Positions 39,801-64,000 of a stretch of DNA of 64,000 bases are shown here, one piece after another; positions within the stretch are counted from its first letter, which is position 1, and every line of letters begins with the position of its first letter. The translations under genes and the position numbers were made by a program. The stretch lies in NCBI RefSeq assembly GCF_003073045.1, contig NC_037601.1, positions 3,503,872 to 3,567,871 of the forward strand, given 5' to 3'. Under the pieces are notes generated by a model that saw nothing but the letters and a program-made list of their open reading frames with translations, was not told where the DNA came from and searched no databases. Source of the stretch: Pomacea canaliculata. Its lineage: Eukaryota > Mollusca > Gastropoda > Architaenioglossa > Ampullariidae.

Positions 39801-41623
39801 AAGACAAATCCTCAAAGCCATTAGAGAACTTAACTCAGGAAAGGTAAGTTACAATGCATTTTAGGTAGCTAAAGCTGCTTATTTGAAGAAAAATAAACTT
39901 AAGGCCTCTGGGAAAGTCCTAAAAGTAGAATGCGTGTTATTTATATGTGCATAAATTAAACATGGAAAAGAGATGTTTTACTTGTGAAATGTTAATTAAT
40001 TTGAAGGTGTCCTGATTAAGTTTTCTTACACAGCACTTGTTGGATTTACCTTGAAGCTAATAGGCTGTATTTACATTAACATCACCACCTATATTTAAAC
40101 AGGGTCGAGAAAGGCAGCAATTTGTTGATACCATGACATCATTCAATTCAACCTTAAAAGCACGTGCTTCCACTGATATGGGTTTGTTTTATTTTATTCA
40201 GTATTTTTATGGCTATTTTATATATTTTTTTATTTATAGAGAGAGGAAATATGGGAAAGTTATTTGCGTGCAAACATGTTTCTTCTTTGACCTTACCACA
40301 TGTCATGATACATTTGCTCTCGAGCTAACATTGACTCCCAGACAGTGAGCTAGCATGTTCCTGGCATGCAGGACGTGCCACTGGTCAGATGAGTGTAAAA
40401 GTAAACTTCTTTATTTTTATTTGGCTTCCATTGTTCAACATTCCTTGCTCTTCCAACACCCTCTCCTACTTACCTCAATATCAGCTGATGCCAGAACGGA
40501 TGGGTAGCCAGTCCAGAAAATGAAGGAGAGGGGTGGTTTGGTCCCATTTCCTAGCTCTAAGCACCAGACATGCAGCAGAGTTCTGTACTTTCTGGATTTT
40601 GTGAAGTAAGTATGCAGGACAGCCAGCAAGCAAGGAGTTGCAGTAATCAAGCCTGGATGGAACAAATGCACAGACTAGTGTTGGTAGTGCGAGTAGACAG
40701 AATGTGACAGATGGTGCTGATCTTGCATAGCTTGTAAGAGGCATACTGACAGACAGCTGTGTCTTGTTTAGCAAGAGTCATTTCTGAAGTGACAATGAAT
40801 CGCAGATTCCTGATGGAGGACACAAAGGTGATGTTGGTATCGCCCACCTTGATGTGATTTGGTGGACTGATGGGTGAAGATGGATTTCTTCTTCTCGAAC
40901 ATAGGGAGGGCTTCCATTTTATCTCGAGGTAAAGCAGATGTGGTATGACCATTGCCAACTTTTCTTTTCATCGTACCAGCTCTGGGTACTCACTGCTGTG
41001 ACTTCTACATGTCTTCAGCGTTGTTTTTGATCTGTTTCATCTACAGCCCGTTTTCAATAGGTATCATTCAAAGGAAGCAAGCAACGACTTTTTACTTGTC
41101 TGTGTGCTTTTTACAGCACTCTTTTCTAAAGAAATCAATATAACTAACCGTCTAGGACTCAACTTTCGATGATTAGAGAGCAAATGTAGCCTATTATCTC
41201 CTTTGGTCATGTCATACGGTGAGTTTCAATGAAAGAGAATTTACAATGAAAAATTGTATGCGCATGAGTGAGCACACTTACGTGGATTTTTCTTATGATG
41301 TGGAGTAATTGTTATTAATTGTTATTAATTTCATTTTCTTAAGGTTAGTTGCAAGAAATTACTTTGAAATTTAAGTTTAAAAAAGACATCAGTGCACAAA
41401 ATTTTAGACAGAAGTGGTCTGAAATTAAATTAGGATTTAGTAATGAATTCGTTGTGTTTGCCATGCAGGAACTGACAGTGAGAATCTCATGAGCTGGAAC
41501 ATACAGGATGAGAATGAACTCATGTTCCCAGTGCTAAATCAAGATCATCATGACACTGAACATCAAACAACACTTGTACCATTGGTGCTCAGTTCCATAA
41601 GTCAACATTTCTACCAACTGTAA
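27900..41623 (+). CDS. ANKS6: Ankyrin repeat and SAM domain protein 6 (SamCystin)
   Basis: Recognised exons: 27900-28127 (start [15 protein letters not shown]), 28598-29065, 31268-31312, 31604-31809, 32296-32393, 32670-32805, 33490-33520, 33835-33974, about 35709-36141, about 36866-36976, 37647-37822, 38470-38527, 38769-38836, 39727-39843, 40103-40181 and 41469-41623. Ankyrin repeats fill the N-terminal half (for example [20 protein letters not shown] and [12 protein letters not shown]). The family-specific [15 protein letters not shown] block follows, then a Ser/Thr-rich linker and a C-terminal SAM domain ([35 protein letters not shown]) ending in GKGRERQ. In vertebrates ANKS6 binds NEK8, INVS and NPHP3 in the cilium inversin compartment. 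Several exons need single-base corrections to stay in frame (28800-28850, 31604-31640, 35709-35950, near 36895, and between 37647 and 38470), and the exon near 34150 is unresolved; the SAM exons are clean. Divergent from ADCK5. Confidence 0.88.
29440..29510 (+). repeat. tRNA-derived SINE head (ANKS6 intron)
   Basis: The stretch shows an A-box-like tagcctagtgg at 29444-29454 and a B-box-like GGTTCCAAATCC at 29479-29490, in the order of an RNA polymerase III internal promoter. There is no cloverleaf for a functional tRNA. The body and tail of the element were not delimited. Confidence 0.45.
32860..33300 (+). mobile_element. LINE 3'-end fragment (ANKS6 intron)
   Basis: The stretch holds gcactaaaaacacatctattccatgagc, reading LKTHLFHE, a phrase found near the C-terminus of many molluscan-type non-LTR polymerases. 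It continues into a T-rich 3' UTR and ends near a (TTATTA)n tail at 33278-33292. It is truncated, with no intact frame. Confidence 0.5.
38955..39506 (+). mobile_element. 5'-truncated RTE-like LINE (ANKS6 intron)
   Basis: This is the last ~550 bases of the same family as 23345-26462. It reads remnants of the C-terminal block ([34 protein letters not shown]) and the same terminus (gccctatgctcct, ggagtaacgaggaataaact). Near-perfect 13-bp flanking repeats, AAACATACAGACA (38942-38954) and AAACATGCAGACA (39507-39519), mark the insertion. It sits between the two main SAM-domain exons. Confidence 0.85.
40430..40975 (-). mobile_element. Decayed CR1/L2-like LINE fragment (ANKS6 intron)
   Basis: Minus-strand frames give [39 protein letters not shown] and [12 protein letters not shown], the highly conserved C-terminal signature of CR1/L2-type reverse transcriptases, preceded by a degraded block ending [17 protein letters not shown]. 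Frames shift between blocks, so it is inactive. It lies in the last ANKS6 intron. Confidence 0.8.
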
Positions 41624-44600
41624 CTCATTCCTATTTCCTCTTTCAGGGTGCCATTCTTAGAATGAGCTAATGGTGTTTTCAGAAAATGTAGTGGGAATTC
41701 ACTCATATATGAACTCGGGACATGTTCATCAGTAAGTAAAGCTTCGTCACACAGTGCTTTACAAGAACTGTAAAAAATACCAGGGTTCTGAGGTGCTTCA
41801 GCTGCATTGGTAAACAAATTTCAAATAGAGATAGAAAGTGTAAGTCACTTTAATGATTTTGTTGTCGAAGTCTCTGTGATGAGGCAGATGTCATGAACAG
41901 TTTCTGTGGGTTGCAGTAATGATGCCAGTGTACAGAGATAAGATCAGTGTTATTGTTAATAACTTTTTCTGATCAAAATCATGACACTTATTTACACATT
42001 GATTAAGATCTATGTTGTGAATATCTGATGAAGGTTACTAAACCATTACACTTTACCTGAGCTATGAACAAACCTGTTCAAACATGTCTAAAACTCTGTC
42101 TCGATAAAAGTGTTGTGTTGTAAATGCATCTTGCTAGCTATTTGAATTCAGCCTGTTGGGGGCCTTGAAAATTGGTGCCTAATGTAAAGTGCCTTGACAT
42201 GCATCCCATAGGTCAGAATGTAGTTGACCTATATGTTTGTCACGTGAGATAATGACAGCACGAATCAATGTTCTGGTGGCATACCAGAGTAGCGATAAAA
42301 AAAATCACATCTACAGCTTGTGCATAGAACATGTCTAAAAAGCAGAGTTGACGACACAGGACCATTTTATATTTGTTCAGCTCTTTATTTGCAGTCTGCA
42401 AGTGGCTACTCCCTTTGATTTGGCTAAGTGGCATACTTTATTTAGTTAAGATGATTTCATTATAATTTACTTAATCAAATATAAAGTAGGTATAACAGGG
42501 TTAATTTGTTTGATTTTTTGAAACTGAAGTAAACATAGATGATGAATTCATAAATGTGAATATCTTCAATTTAGGTTTTTTTTTAAAGCATCACTTGCAA
42601 GCACCAGCTATGTGAAGTAGTTTTATGGTTAAACATCAAGAAAATGCTTAACCACATCAGTTTTGGATATTCATGCATAAAACTAAAACGCACATAGATT
42701 TTAATTTGGAATCTTTCAACACAGTGTAACCAGTAATGCAAAGTTTCTTACTTTTCCTGTTTCAATCTGAGGAACCATGTTTTTGACTCTCAAAGCACTG
42801 AATGATGTAGAGGTAAAAGAAATTGTTGATACATTTTTATTTGTCCCCTTGTGGGTTGCTGTTACACTTACCATGAATGTTACATTACCCTAAACTGTTA
42901 GATATGATGCGCATCCGTCCTTTACAGTAATATTTTTGTGATCACTTATTGATTTTAAGAATCTTCTAATAATTAATCCCGTTTGTCATATATACATAAT
43001 TTACATGAAGTTGCTTGCATTTATTGTATTTATTGTTGTCTTCTAGTCGTAAACCACTGCAGCAGCTGATTATATTTCCACTCATGTGATAAGTGTTAAA
43101 AGTTCATTTATTTACTGATCTATGATAGGCATTCACAGAAAATCGTAGAATTTTCAGACCAAACAAAGCAAGGGATTGAATTCCTGGTCTTATGCATTTA
43201 AAGCAACTTTATGTACTTCAGATTTTTTCCGTTTTTTGCTGCATACGATATTCTTAGATTATGGCTAGTTGAACAAAAACAAAGTAATCAGATGTCAGTC
43301 TTCAATTACAAGCCCCAGCTCTTTGGACAGCACAGTTGAGCATATTGTCTCAAGCAATATGCTCTGCAGCAAGAATCTGAGCATTTGAAGCAGTATAGTA
43401 TTGTTACAATGGCTTGAAAATTGAGCTCAAAAAGTATCCACTGAGCTATATAATATATATAATACATTTTTTCGGGGGGTTAATAATACAAAGGTTATAT
43501 TGGACAAGCTGTTGCAATCATGGTGATGAAAATGCTGCCGACAAATTTCTAGTATACAGACCACTTTAATGAACTATTTTTTTTGAATAACCATCTTTAC
43601 ATTGTAATCAAGTTTCCGCCATAATTTGAAGTATGTGGAAGTACAGCGTTTTATTTTAAATAGTATTTTTTTTTTTACTGTGCTTTTACTTGCATGCTTA
43701 TTTTTATGTCTAATGTGTAGTATTTTTGTAATTTTTTAAGTGCATCCGTCCAAACGTGATTCAAGATATGTAATATAAAATAGGTGTTTTACATTTGCAC
43801 ATAAATTTCAACTTCAAGAGCTGCAAATTACTTTTTATCATAACAACCAGCTGCTGGCTGTTAAATTTTATAAACTGTGGAGAGGAGGTGTGCCGAGATT
43901 ATAAAAAGTATTATATCATGATAAAGACTTAATTGGTTGTTTTGCAAATTTTGCTGCAGAACAGCACAAATATACAAGTGTTGTTTGTGAAGTGTGCATG
44001 TGTACAATCGTGAATGTGTGCCAAACATTATTAAACTGTCCTGATGGTATAAACAGGTTGTGCTGTTTAACTTCCTGTAGTTCCTTTAAAAAAAGAAACT
44101 TTATTCAGCAAATCAATTTTGTGATTCTGCATTTTATTATTAGCTCTCAAGTGTTCCTGCTTGTGGTAAATTTCTGTTGTTTTCTTGGCTCCGCAAGAAA
44201 AACTGCTGTGATTTTATATGATGTGTAATATGTTTGTTTGTACTGGTAAGTCAGACTGGCCCAAGATTAATTGTGAAATTATTATATCTATTTTTTTGCA
44301 CATCTTTGGTTCATATTACTGCCTTGGCGCATAATATATGGACATGCTGTAGCTTTACCCATGTCATTTTGTAATATTATCAGCATCAACCACCACAAGA
44401 TGTATTTTATGCTGAATGCACAGCTTTCTTTAAAATCATTATTGTGTAAGTATACATGATGGGGAAATGGATAGATGAAAGTTAAGCGTGTCTGCCAGTT
44501 TCACAATAATACTCTTTATGATTCAGTTTGTAAGTGGATAGGGAGGATCTACGAGGGTTTTATATTCAATTATCAGCAGCAAATAAAACCTCATCTGAAT

Positions 44601-45739
44601 ACCATGAGTTCATCATTTATTGGTGTACTATTAAAAAGTATGAATACGGTGTTGGTATATATCACGGGTGAGGAACATCTGGCTGCAAAATCATTTGATC
44701 TGGCTACCAAGGCAACCACAGATTTCAGTAATCTATAGATTTCTTCATAACAGCATAAATGTATAAGTTAATAATAATAATGTAAATTTTAAGAGACATA
44801 TAAGGAACATTCATTATGGGACATGTATTAGTCAGTTGCCGGCTTTATATGAAGAAATTTTGGAGAATTATGCATGGATGAACCTTACCCCAAGCCAATG
44901 GTTGAGCATTATGGCATCGATACGAGTTGTGTTCATTGACCACTTTGGCTTCATACAATTTACAAAAAAAAAAAATTTTAACATTGCTGTGTACCTCAGT
45001 GGTTCAGGCTCATATGCAGGAAGCCCCGATTGGAACTACTGTCACAATTGATAACTGATGCAGCCCATTGTCCTACAAAAGCCAACTATTGGAGGCTCTG
45101 TAATTGAATTTTCACATGCTATTGATGACGATAGTCCAGTCAGGGCTTCCTGCAGAAGGGGTCAGACTGCCCTACAAGTGTCCAAAATCACCCTTAATGG
45201 GGATTTCAAAGCATGCGGAAATGAAAAAAGCTTCCAGCTGGTAAAAAATTTTTTTTGGGTTTATGAATTTTTGTTAGTGCGAATAATTATGATATAGATG
45301 GAGTGGTGATTTGAGAAGCGCAGTGCCAGGCAGGCGCTGAACTCGAACACAATCGCAAAAGTGTTAACATACTGTAGCTAAACTACAGTTTGACCAAATA
45401 AACACGGATAATTATGCATGGCTGGCAATGAAGTTATAAATTTCAAAATGGCTCTTAAAGGAAAATAAGATTAACGCACTCAGGTTATATATGAACATAA
45501 TGCTGTTTACAATTTTATTTTCCTTCCTGCAATGCATACCAACACAATAGATTATATGCAGACAAATATACTGTTGTAAATGCAATATCTTTAAACACTT
45601 GGAACTTTTTTATTTAAATTCAAGCATATTAAGTGTAAACATATTATGTAACCAGAAGTTCTTCTCCGTCCTTCAGAAATAAACAAAGAAAGTTCTTTTC
45701 TAGTCTTCAGAAATGAAAATGCGCAGATGGCATTGCCAA
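41624..45739. other. ANKS6 3' UTR and convergent spacer toward NOP10
   Basis: No conserved coding sequence was found. The first part is probably the ANKS6 3' UTR and the last part the NOP10 3' UTR (minus strand). Open frames at 43992-44228, 44475-44738 and 45058-45297 have no recognisable motif. An imperfect inverted repeat is listed separately. Confidence 0.45.
45016..45153. repeat. Imperfect 19-bp inverted repeat pair
   Basis: GCAGGAAGCCCCGATTGGA (45016-45034) and the reverse complement of 45135-45153 (GCAGGAAGCCCTGACTGGA) match at 17 of 19 positions, about 100 bp apart. This could be a small foldback or a fragment of a DNA transposon; flanking duplications were not evident. Confidence 0.5.
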
Positions 45740-46673
45740 TCAACAATCACTGGTTTTGGTGTTTGGGTTAAAAGGATCAAATCTTTTCTTTATGGTCACG
45801 CTCTGTCGAGAGTATTTGTCATCTGGCGAGAATCGAGCAGGATGAGCCGAGTTGGGCTGGCAGCCTGTTGGGTCAGTTTTCTGGAAAAGAAAATTCTCTG
45901 TGTAGATCTTGGCATCTTGCACACGATACCACTCTTTTACATAACAAATCATTATTATGTCTGACTTCTGCAGAGTACCTATACTAGAATTCTCTGGTTA
46001 TAGTTAAGCTACCCTAAGTCTTGTCAGCTATTTCTATATATCACTCACATACTATGAACCCGTCCAGGCAAAAGGACTCTGAACTCCACATGTCAGCACA
46101 AGGAACAAGCAGCTTGATTCAAATCATTTAGCAGACAAAGGTGTTCTCTAGAAATCAAGCTGTGTGTATCTTGTTAAACTTCAAACTTTTGTTTATGGTG
46201 TCATACCATTGCCGTAGTGAATATATCCCAACATACATGATCGAGTTAATCAGATAAAAGTAAAAGCATTGTATATTTTATCCCTATTTATAACACTTTA
46301 CAAATTAAATGAGCTGCCACTCATTCTTTCTCTGGTCCAATAATTTCCCTGGCACTTTTACGCTTTAGTTCTATGACTAAAAACTCATAGCTTTCGAATA
46401 TACTATGTGTAAATTAAAATTAATTTCTTTCACCACTTTATTTTTTTTTTATTCTTTCAATTTCCTGACGATGTTTACAGTCCATGTGTACGCTTAACTG
46501 ACCGTAATGTCCGCTGTCATTTGCGTCCTGTCATTATACTGGGTTTTGAATATAATCTTATAATATTAAACAAGCTAAAATAGCAATCACTGAGGCAAAA
46601 CAGTAAATATTCAAAACAAACCTTTAAGTGTAAATGCGGTTTCCGGCTCGTCGAGGAAATAAATTAAATACAT
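45740..46673 (-). CDS. NOP10: H/ACA snoRNP subunit 3 (NOP10)
   Basis: Two exons on the minus strand: 46673-46622 and 45880-45740. Exon 2 reads [18 protein letters not shown], then [16 protein letters not shown], the signature of NOP10, the ~64-residue protein that binds dyskerin in H/ACA snoRNPs and telomerase in the nucleolus. Exon 1 starts MYLIYFLDE. As printed, exon 1 continues PETAFTLK and leaves in the wrong phase. Two missing bases, one after GACGAG and one near the donor (tacacttaaag|gtttgt), would give an AGNRIYTLK-type ending in phase 0, as in other NOP10 genes. I therefore read the gene as intact with consensus indels. It is head to head with AARS1. Confidence 0.88.
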
Positions 46674-47799
46674 GCTTCAAAATTTGTGAGATTCCCAGCA
46701 CAAAACAAACGACAGGCGTTTGTGGACGGAAGCAAGTGCACATTGATGTCGCAATAAGCTCCTGCACATTACAATGAAATAAGACCAGATAGATTTATAG
46801 CATCTAACAATATGATGATGACGTACATAATATTTATGTTTTTAATAATCTTATTTGTTTATGTCTTTATAACAGGATTATTTGCGACTTCCGTATAATT
46901 TTTTCGAGCAGGTCGGTGAACGGTCAGTTTTAGGTCTGTTTCACAACTTTCGGTCTTCAAAATGCTTTAGTTTTTTTTAAGAATATACAGATAATATTAC
47001 TTTCCATCAGCAATAACTTTCTTATTTTTGTAAACAATTAGTTGACAATTATTCTTATTAGCATTTTTACAAAGTAGGTTGTTAAAGCAGGAAATATACC
47101 ATTTCAGCGTGTCATGTTTATTGTTTGTATATCAACGTTTCAGTGTCACCTGTCCATATTATATGATGCTGTCAGCGGGTTTCGCACGCTAGAGATAGTC
47201 TAGGTCAGGTAGTTAAACCCACCGCTGCTTATTAACACGCTAGCTCACAAAAGACAGTGCAGGTAACCTAATTATTTCAGCAGGCATTTTAAGAAAGAAC
47301 GGTAGTAGAGTTTAGAAGTGCGTACTTTTTCAAAAAAAAAAATCGGGGCATGATAGTATGGTGTTGCATCAGATGGAATATTTGTGTTTATTGTGTAGTC
47401 GGTAAGAACCGTGATTTCTTCTGAGCAAGCTGTTCCTTGTAACTGTAGTTTGTCACGTTTGTAGTGACAATCAGAACACAAGAATATAAAGCTCAAAAAT
47501 GAGAGATTTAGGAGACTTGAACTGTTGACAGACTTTAATGTACAATACAGGAGAAAAAGTTATGTTTATATTATTAAACCATAAGGACTGTTTAGTACAA
47601 ATCATCACTGAAAATTTTTGCTTGTTTCTGTTAAGCCTATTTTTTGTGTGTGTGTTGAGCTTTTTCAGGCACAGACATTACAATAATAGTATGTATGCCA
47701 AACAGTTTTGAACTTTTTAAGACCCATGCAGAATATTTGTGTGAAACTGAAATAAAATGGAAAACTTATAAATTGCTTTGAACTGAAATTATGTTGCAG
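46674..47799. promoter_or_regulatory. Divergent NOP10/AARS1 promoter region
   Basis: This is the gap between the NOP10 start (46673, minus) and the probable AARS1 5' UTR acceptor at 47798-47799. Two ETS-type cores are present, gtggACGGAAGcaag near 46723 and gcgACTTCCGtat near 46884, as expected for housekeeping promoters. The transcription starts were not located; an AARS1 non-coding first exon is inferred only from the acceptor atgttgcag upstream of its ATG. Confidence 0.4.
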
Positions 47800-47840
47800 T
47801 TTAATAGACAGCTGAGTTAAATCAGAGATCATAATCCATC

Positions 47841-61701
<13,861 letters not shown>

Positions 61702-61744
61702 ACTCTTTTAATTAACGGTGAAGAACTTTCTGGAGATTCTCAAG

Positions 61745-61750
61745 AATAAA
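61745..61750 (+). terminator. AARS1 polyadenylation signal
   Basis: AATAAA lies 44 nt after the AARS1 stop codon and is followed by an A run and T-rich sequence. It is the only canonical signal in the plus direction close to the stop, and FA2H begins its 3' end about 310 bp further on from the other strand. Confidence 0.6.
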
Positions 61751-62060
61751 AAAAACATCTTTTCTTTCTTCGAAGTTACTTTATGCCAACAAATACAACA
61801 ATACAACATTGGAATGCATCATTTGCCTTTGTCATTTTATCCAGGGCATTCAACCTTGCTTAAGAATCTTACAAGGCTAATGATAAAATGGAAAAATACT
61901 TAAGGCATATGCTGCCAAAGATTTAAAAAGGTTATCACAAAGTTTACTGCAGGTTTCATGCTGTTCACATTTATAGGCTGTTTCAGCGGAAATCCCACAG
62001 TTAAAATAAGTCCATTTTCTATTGCATAACAAGAGACCTCGCCTTAACTCATTAAGGTAT

Positions 62061-63875
62061 TCACTCTGTATCCTTTATCAGTGTGCCGAATGGATAGTCC
62101 CACAGTTTTGAAGATATTCCAAATCCTGAAAGGAGAAAAGAAAGAAAATAGTTTTTTTACAAATGCTGTTAAAATGCAAGCAGCATTTACCAACAATAAT
62201 TTTGAAACTATACTTGCCTAATTGCTGTTTTTCAAAGTGATGTTTGACATGATAACGCTTCAAGCTGCTGAAATAGGCAGAGTGGGGTGTTGCATGATGG
62301 ATGTAGTAGTGGATCAGGTCATAAGCCATGTAGCCAAGGATGGTGCCTGCAAAAATTGCTTGGGCCACAGACACAGGCAGCACCAGGAGGTATGTGCCAA
62401 AGATGGCCGCTGCAAACATTGAAGCAGGAACTGGCGGGAACACAAGTCGCATGTTGTCCATGGGAGACTGGAAAACATTTCACATAAAATTTGACATTTA
62501 CATTCTCTCTCTTGCTTCACCTTGTATGCGAGTTTTCAGGGGGAAGCCTGGAAGGCAATCCCTGATAATGATCGATTGATAGTGACCCTGACCATAACAT
62601 CAGCAACCTTGTGGCTAGCTTTTAATTAATTCACAATAACTAAATGATCATATAGGCAATATTGGTGAGTAATATGTACCTTGTGGTGTTGTCCGTGAAG
62701 AACAAAGTGCATCTTAATAAGCAACGGCGATTTAGGAGGTGGGTTGAGATGAAAAATCCAGCGGTGAATGGAGTACTCAAAAAATGTCCATAGAAAGATG
62801 CCAAGTGCAACCAATGCAGGTATAATGAGTGGTGTCACAATGATCTCTATCAAGAAAAAAAATTTGCAAATCAGTAAAAAAAAAAAAAAGATGTTTATGT
62901 AAGTCGCTGAAATGGATTTGCGTGCACTTTCTTGTCAGCATCTGCTTGAATGAACCCCAAACAATCATCTTGAAGCAAGAAAATCATTTCAAAAAGTTGT
63001 TTACACAGTAAACCAAATTTTCAACTGTAGAAGGCAACCACTATGCTCTGGTAATTTCAATTGAATTCAGTGACAGACTACAAAAATCAGTGATAATACA
63101 TGTGTTAAAGAACTTGCCTGTTGCCAGTAAGTTCCACCTTACAGTGTTGGAGCTGAGGCCCAGGTAAGACCTTTGAAGCAGGTACAACGATACAGGTATC
63201 CATGTCAGGGGGACAAGCCACCACGGACATTTTGACAGTAGCTCCAACAAGTCGGACTTGAAGAGGCGAATAGGCTGATCAACAGGCTGATGTGTCCAGG
63301 TGAAGTAGTGTTTGCCCAGACCTGCCACCTGCCCTAGAATGGGCTTACTCCAGTCAATCAATTCATCATCCTGAAAATACATCATGTTTAAACAAACCTG
63401 TCAACAAATGTAGCCATAAAATTAAGTCAACATTTGGATGTATTAGTAATTTTAGTTCAGACACTAAATTAGACTTAATTTTCACAAACTCGCATATCTC
63501 ATGGAAACAAAATTATACCGTCATTTTGGAAAAAAATATTGGGAGCAAATGTTTACCTTGTAATATCACTTTATATTTCCCACAACTAAATATGTCAGTG
63601 TTCTTAATCTATCTGTTTTTAATCATTATTTTCTTTTCCTGCTCTAGTACAGTATGTACACTTCTAGAATGAAGTAAAAAAAAAAACCAACCCCAATCTT
63701 ATTACCTATGTATGAAGTCTTTTAAGAACATCCACTTGAAACGACACCTATTATGACAAATGATGCCTGAAATATGTTGCTGACATACTTAAAGAATGAT
63801 AGGTTATGTGATGAGGTCACACCAACCCACCTCTGTGCTGAAGTAGGAATTGCTTGTTGGCTTGGCGACACCATT
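62061..63875 (-). CDS. FA2H: Fatty acid 2-hydroxylase, 3' part
   Basis: Exons on the minus strand: 63875-63831, 63370-63118, 62846-62680, 62467-62218 and 62125-62061; all phases agree. The product hydroxylates fatty acids at C2 for sphingolipid synthesis in the ER membrane, using a di-iron centre held by histidine clusters, seen here as EYSIHRWIFH, HGQHHK, HYYIHH and HVKHHFEK. Family blocks also include LIDWSKPILGQVAGLG, PVDQPIRLFKSDLLE, MRLVFPPVPAS and a C-terminus GFGISSKLWDYPFGTL. Hydrophobic membrane segments lie in LVPLTWIPVSLYLL and the IIVTPLIIPALVALGIF stretch. Two of its introns start with GC instead of GT (at 63117 and 62217). The N-terminal cytochrome b5 domain should lie beyond the right edge. 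It is tail to tail with AARS1, 359 bp apart. Confidence 0.92.
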
Positions 63876-64000
63876 CTGAAACACGCATTAACAATATTAT
63901 CATGAGAAGTAGGGGACTTATGCCACAGAAATAAATAACAACACATTAAGGTCTGTATTTTAAGGCAGATGGACTAGAAGTAGATGCAATATCAGGAGCG
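63876..64000 (-). other. FA2H intron reaching the right edge
   Basis: Upstream of the FA2H exon at 63875 on the minus strand, the sequence is non-coding up to the window edge, preceded by a normal acceptor (gtgtttcag). Earlier FA2H exons are not in the window. Confidence 0.6.

Noticed and set aside
44475..45297. Open frames between ANKS6 and NOP10
   Set aside because: Composition is not convincingly coding and no motif is recognised; only the inverted repeat at 45016-45153 was kept.

Overview
The window is AT-rich animal nuclear DNA. It holds six intron-bearing protein genes that also occur in vertebrates, with introns of roughly 0.1-3 kb between short exons, and about a dozen decayed retroelements. 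Non-LTR elements with (ATT)n tails, an RTE-like LINE, tRNA-derived SINEs and a SPIN-like hAT miniature element suggest a lophotrochozoan, most likely a mollusc and perhaps a gastropod. That placement is inference; the sequence itself shows only an invertebrate-like animal genome.

Layout, left to right. 1-6116 (+): the 3' half of an RREB1/hindsight-type C2H2 zinc-finger gene, cut by the left edge, followed by a long AT-rich 3' UTR/intergenic stretch with a 169-bp hAT miniature transposon at 12242-12410. 13725-23149 (-): a complete ADCK5 (aarF-domain kinase) gene with a duplicated, apparently mutually exclusive exon pair. 23345-26462 (+): a complete but dead RTE-like LINE with an 11-bp target-site duplication, lying just upstream of ADCK5. 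27900-41623 (+): ANKS6 (ankyrin repeats plus SAM), divergent from ADCK5. 45740-46673 (-): NOP10 (H/ACA snoRNP), head to head with 47841-61701 (+): AARS1 (cytosolic alanyl-tRNA synthetase). 62061-63875 (-): the 3' part of FA2H (fatty acid 2-hydroxylase), tail to tail with AARS1 and cut by the right edge.

The genes do not form a pathway; they are separate housekeeping or developmental genes. Their arrangement gives two divergent promoter regions (ADCK5/ANKS6 and NOP10/AARS1) and one convergent pair (AARS1/FA2H).

The most interesting signals are: (1) the phase-matched duplicated exons of ADCK5, which can only be used one at a time; (2) three GC-AG introns fixed by reading phase; (3) a perfect 26-bp hairpin in an ADCK5 intron; (4) a SPIN-like hAT element; and (5) a block from about 28.8 to 52.5 kb where conserved exons of ANKS6, NOP10 and AARS1 carry many one-base indels although flanking genes are clean. 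The last most likely reflects local consensus error rather than gene death, and it will break automatic gene models here.
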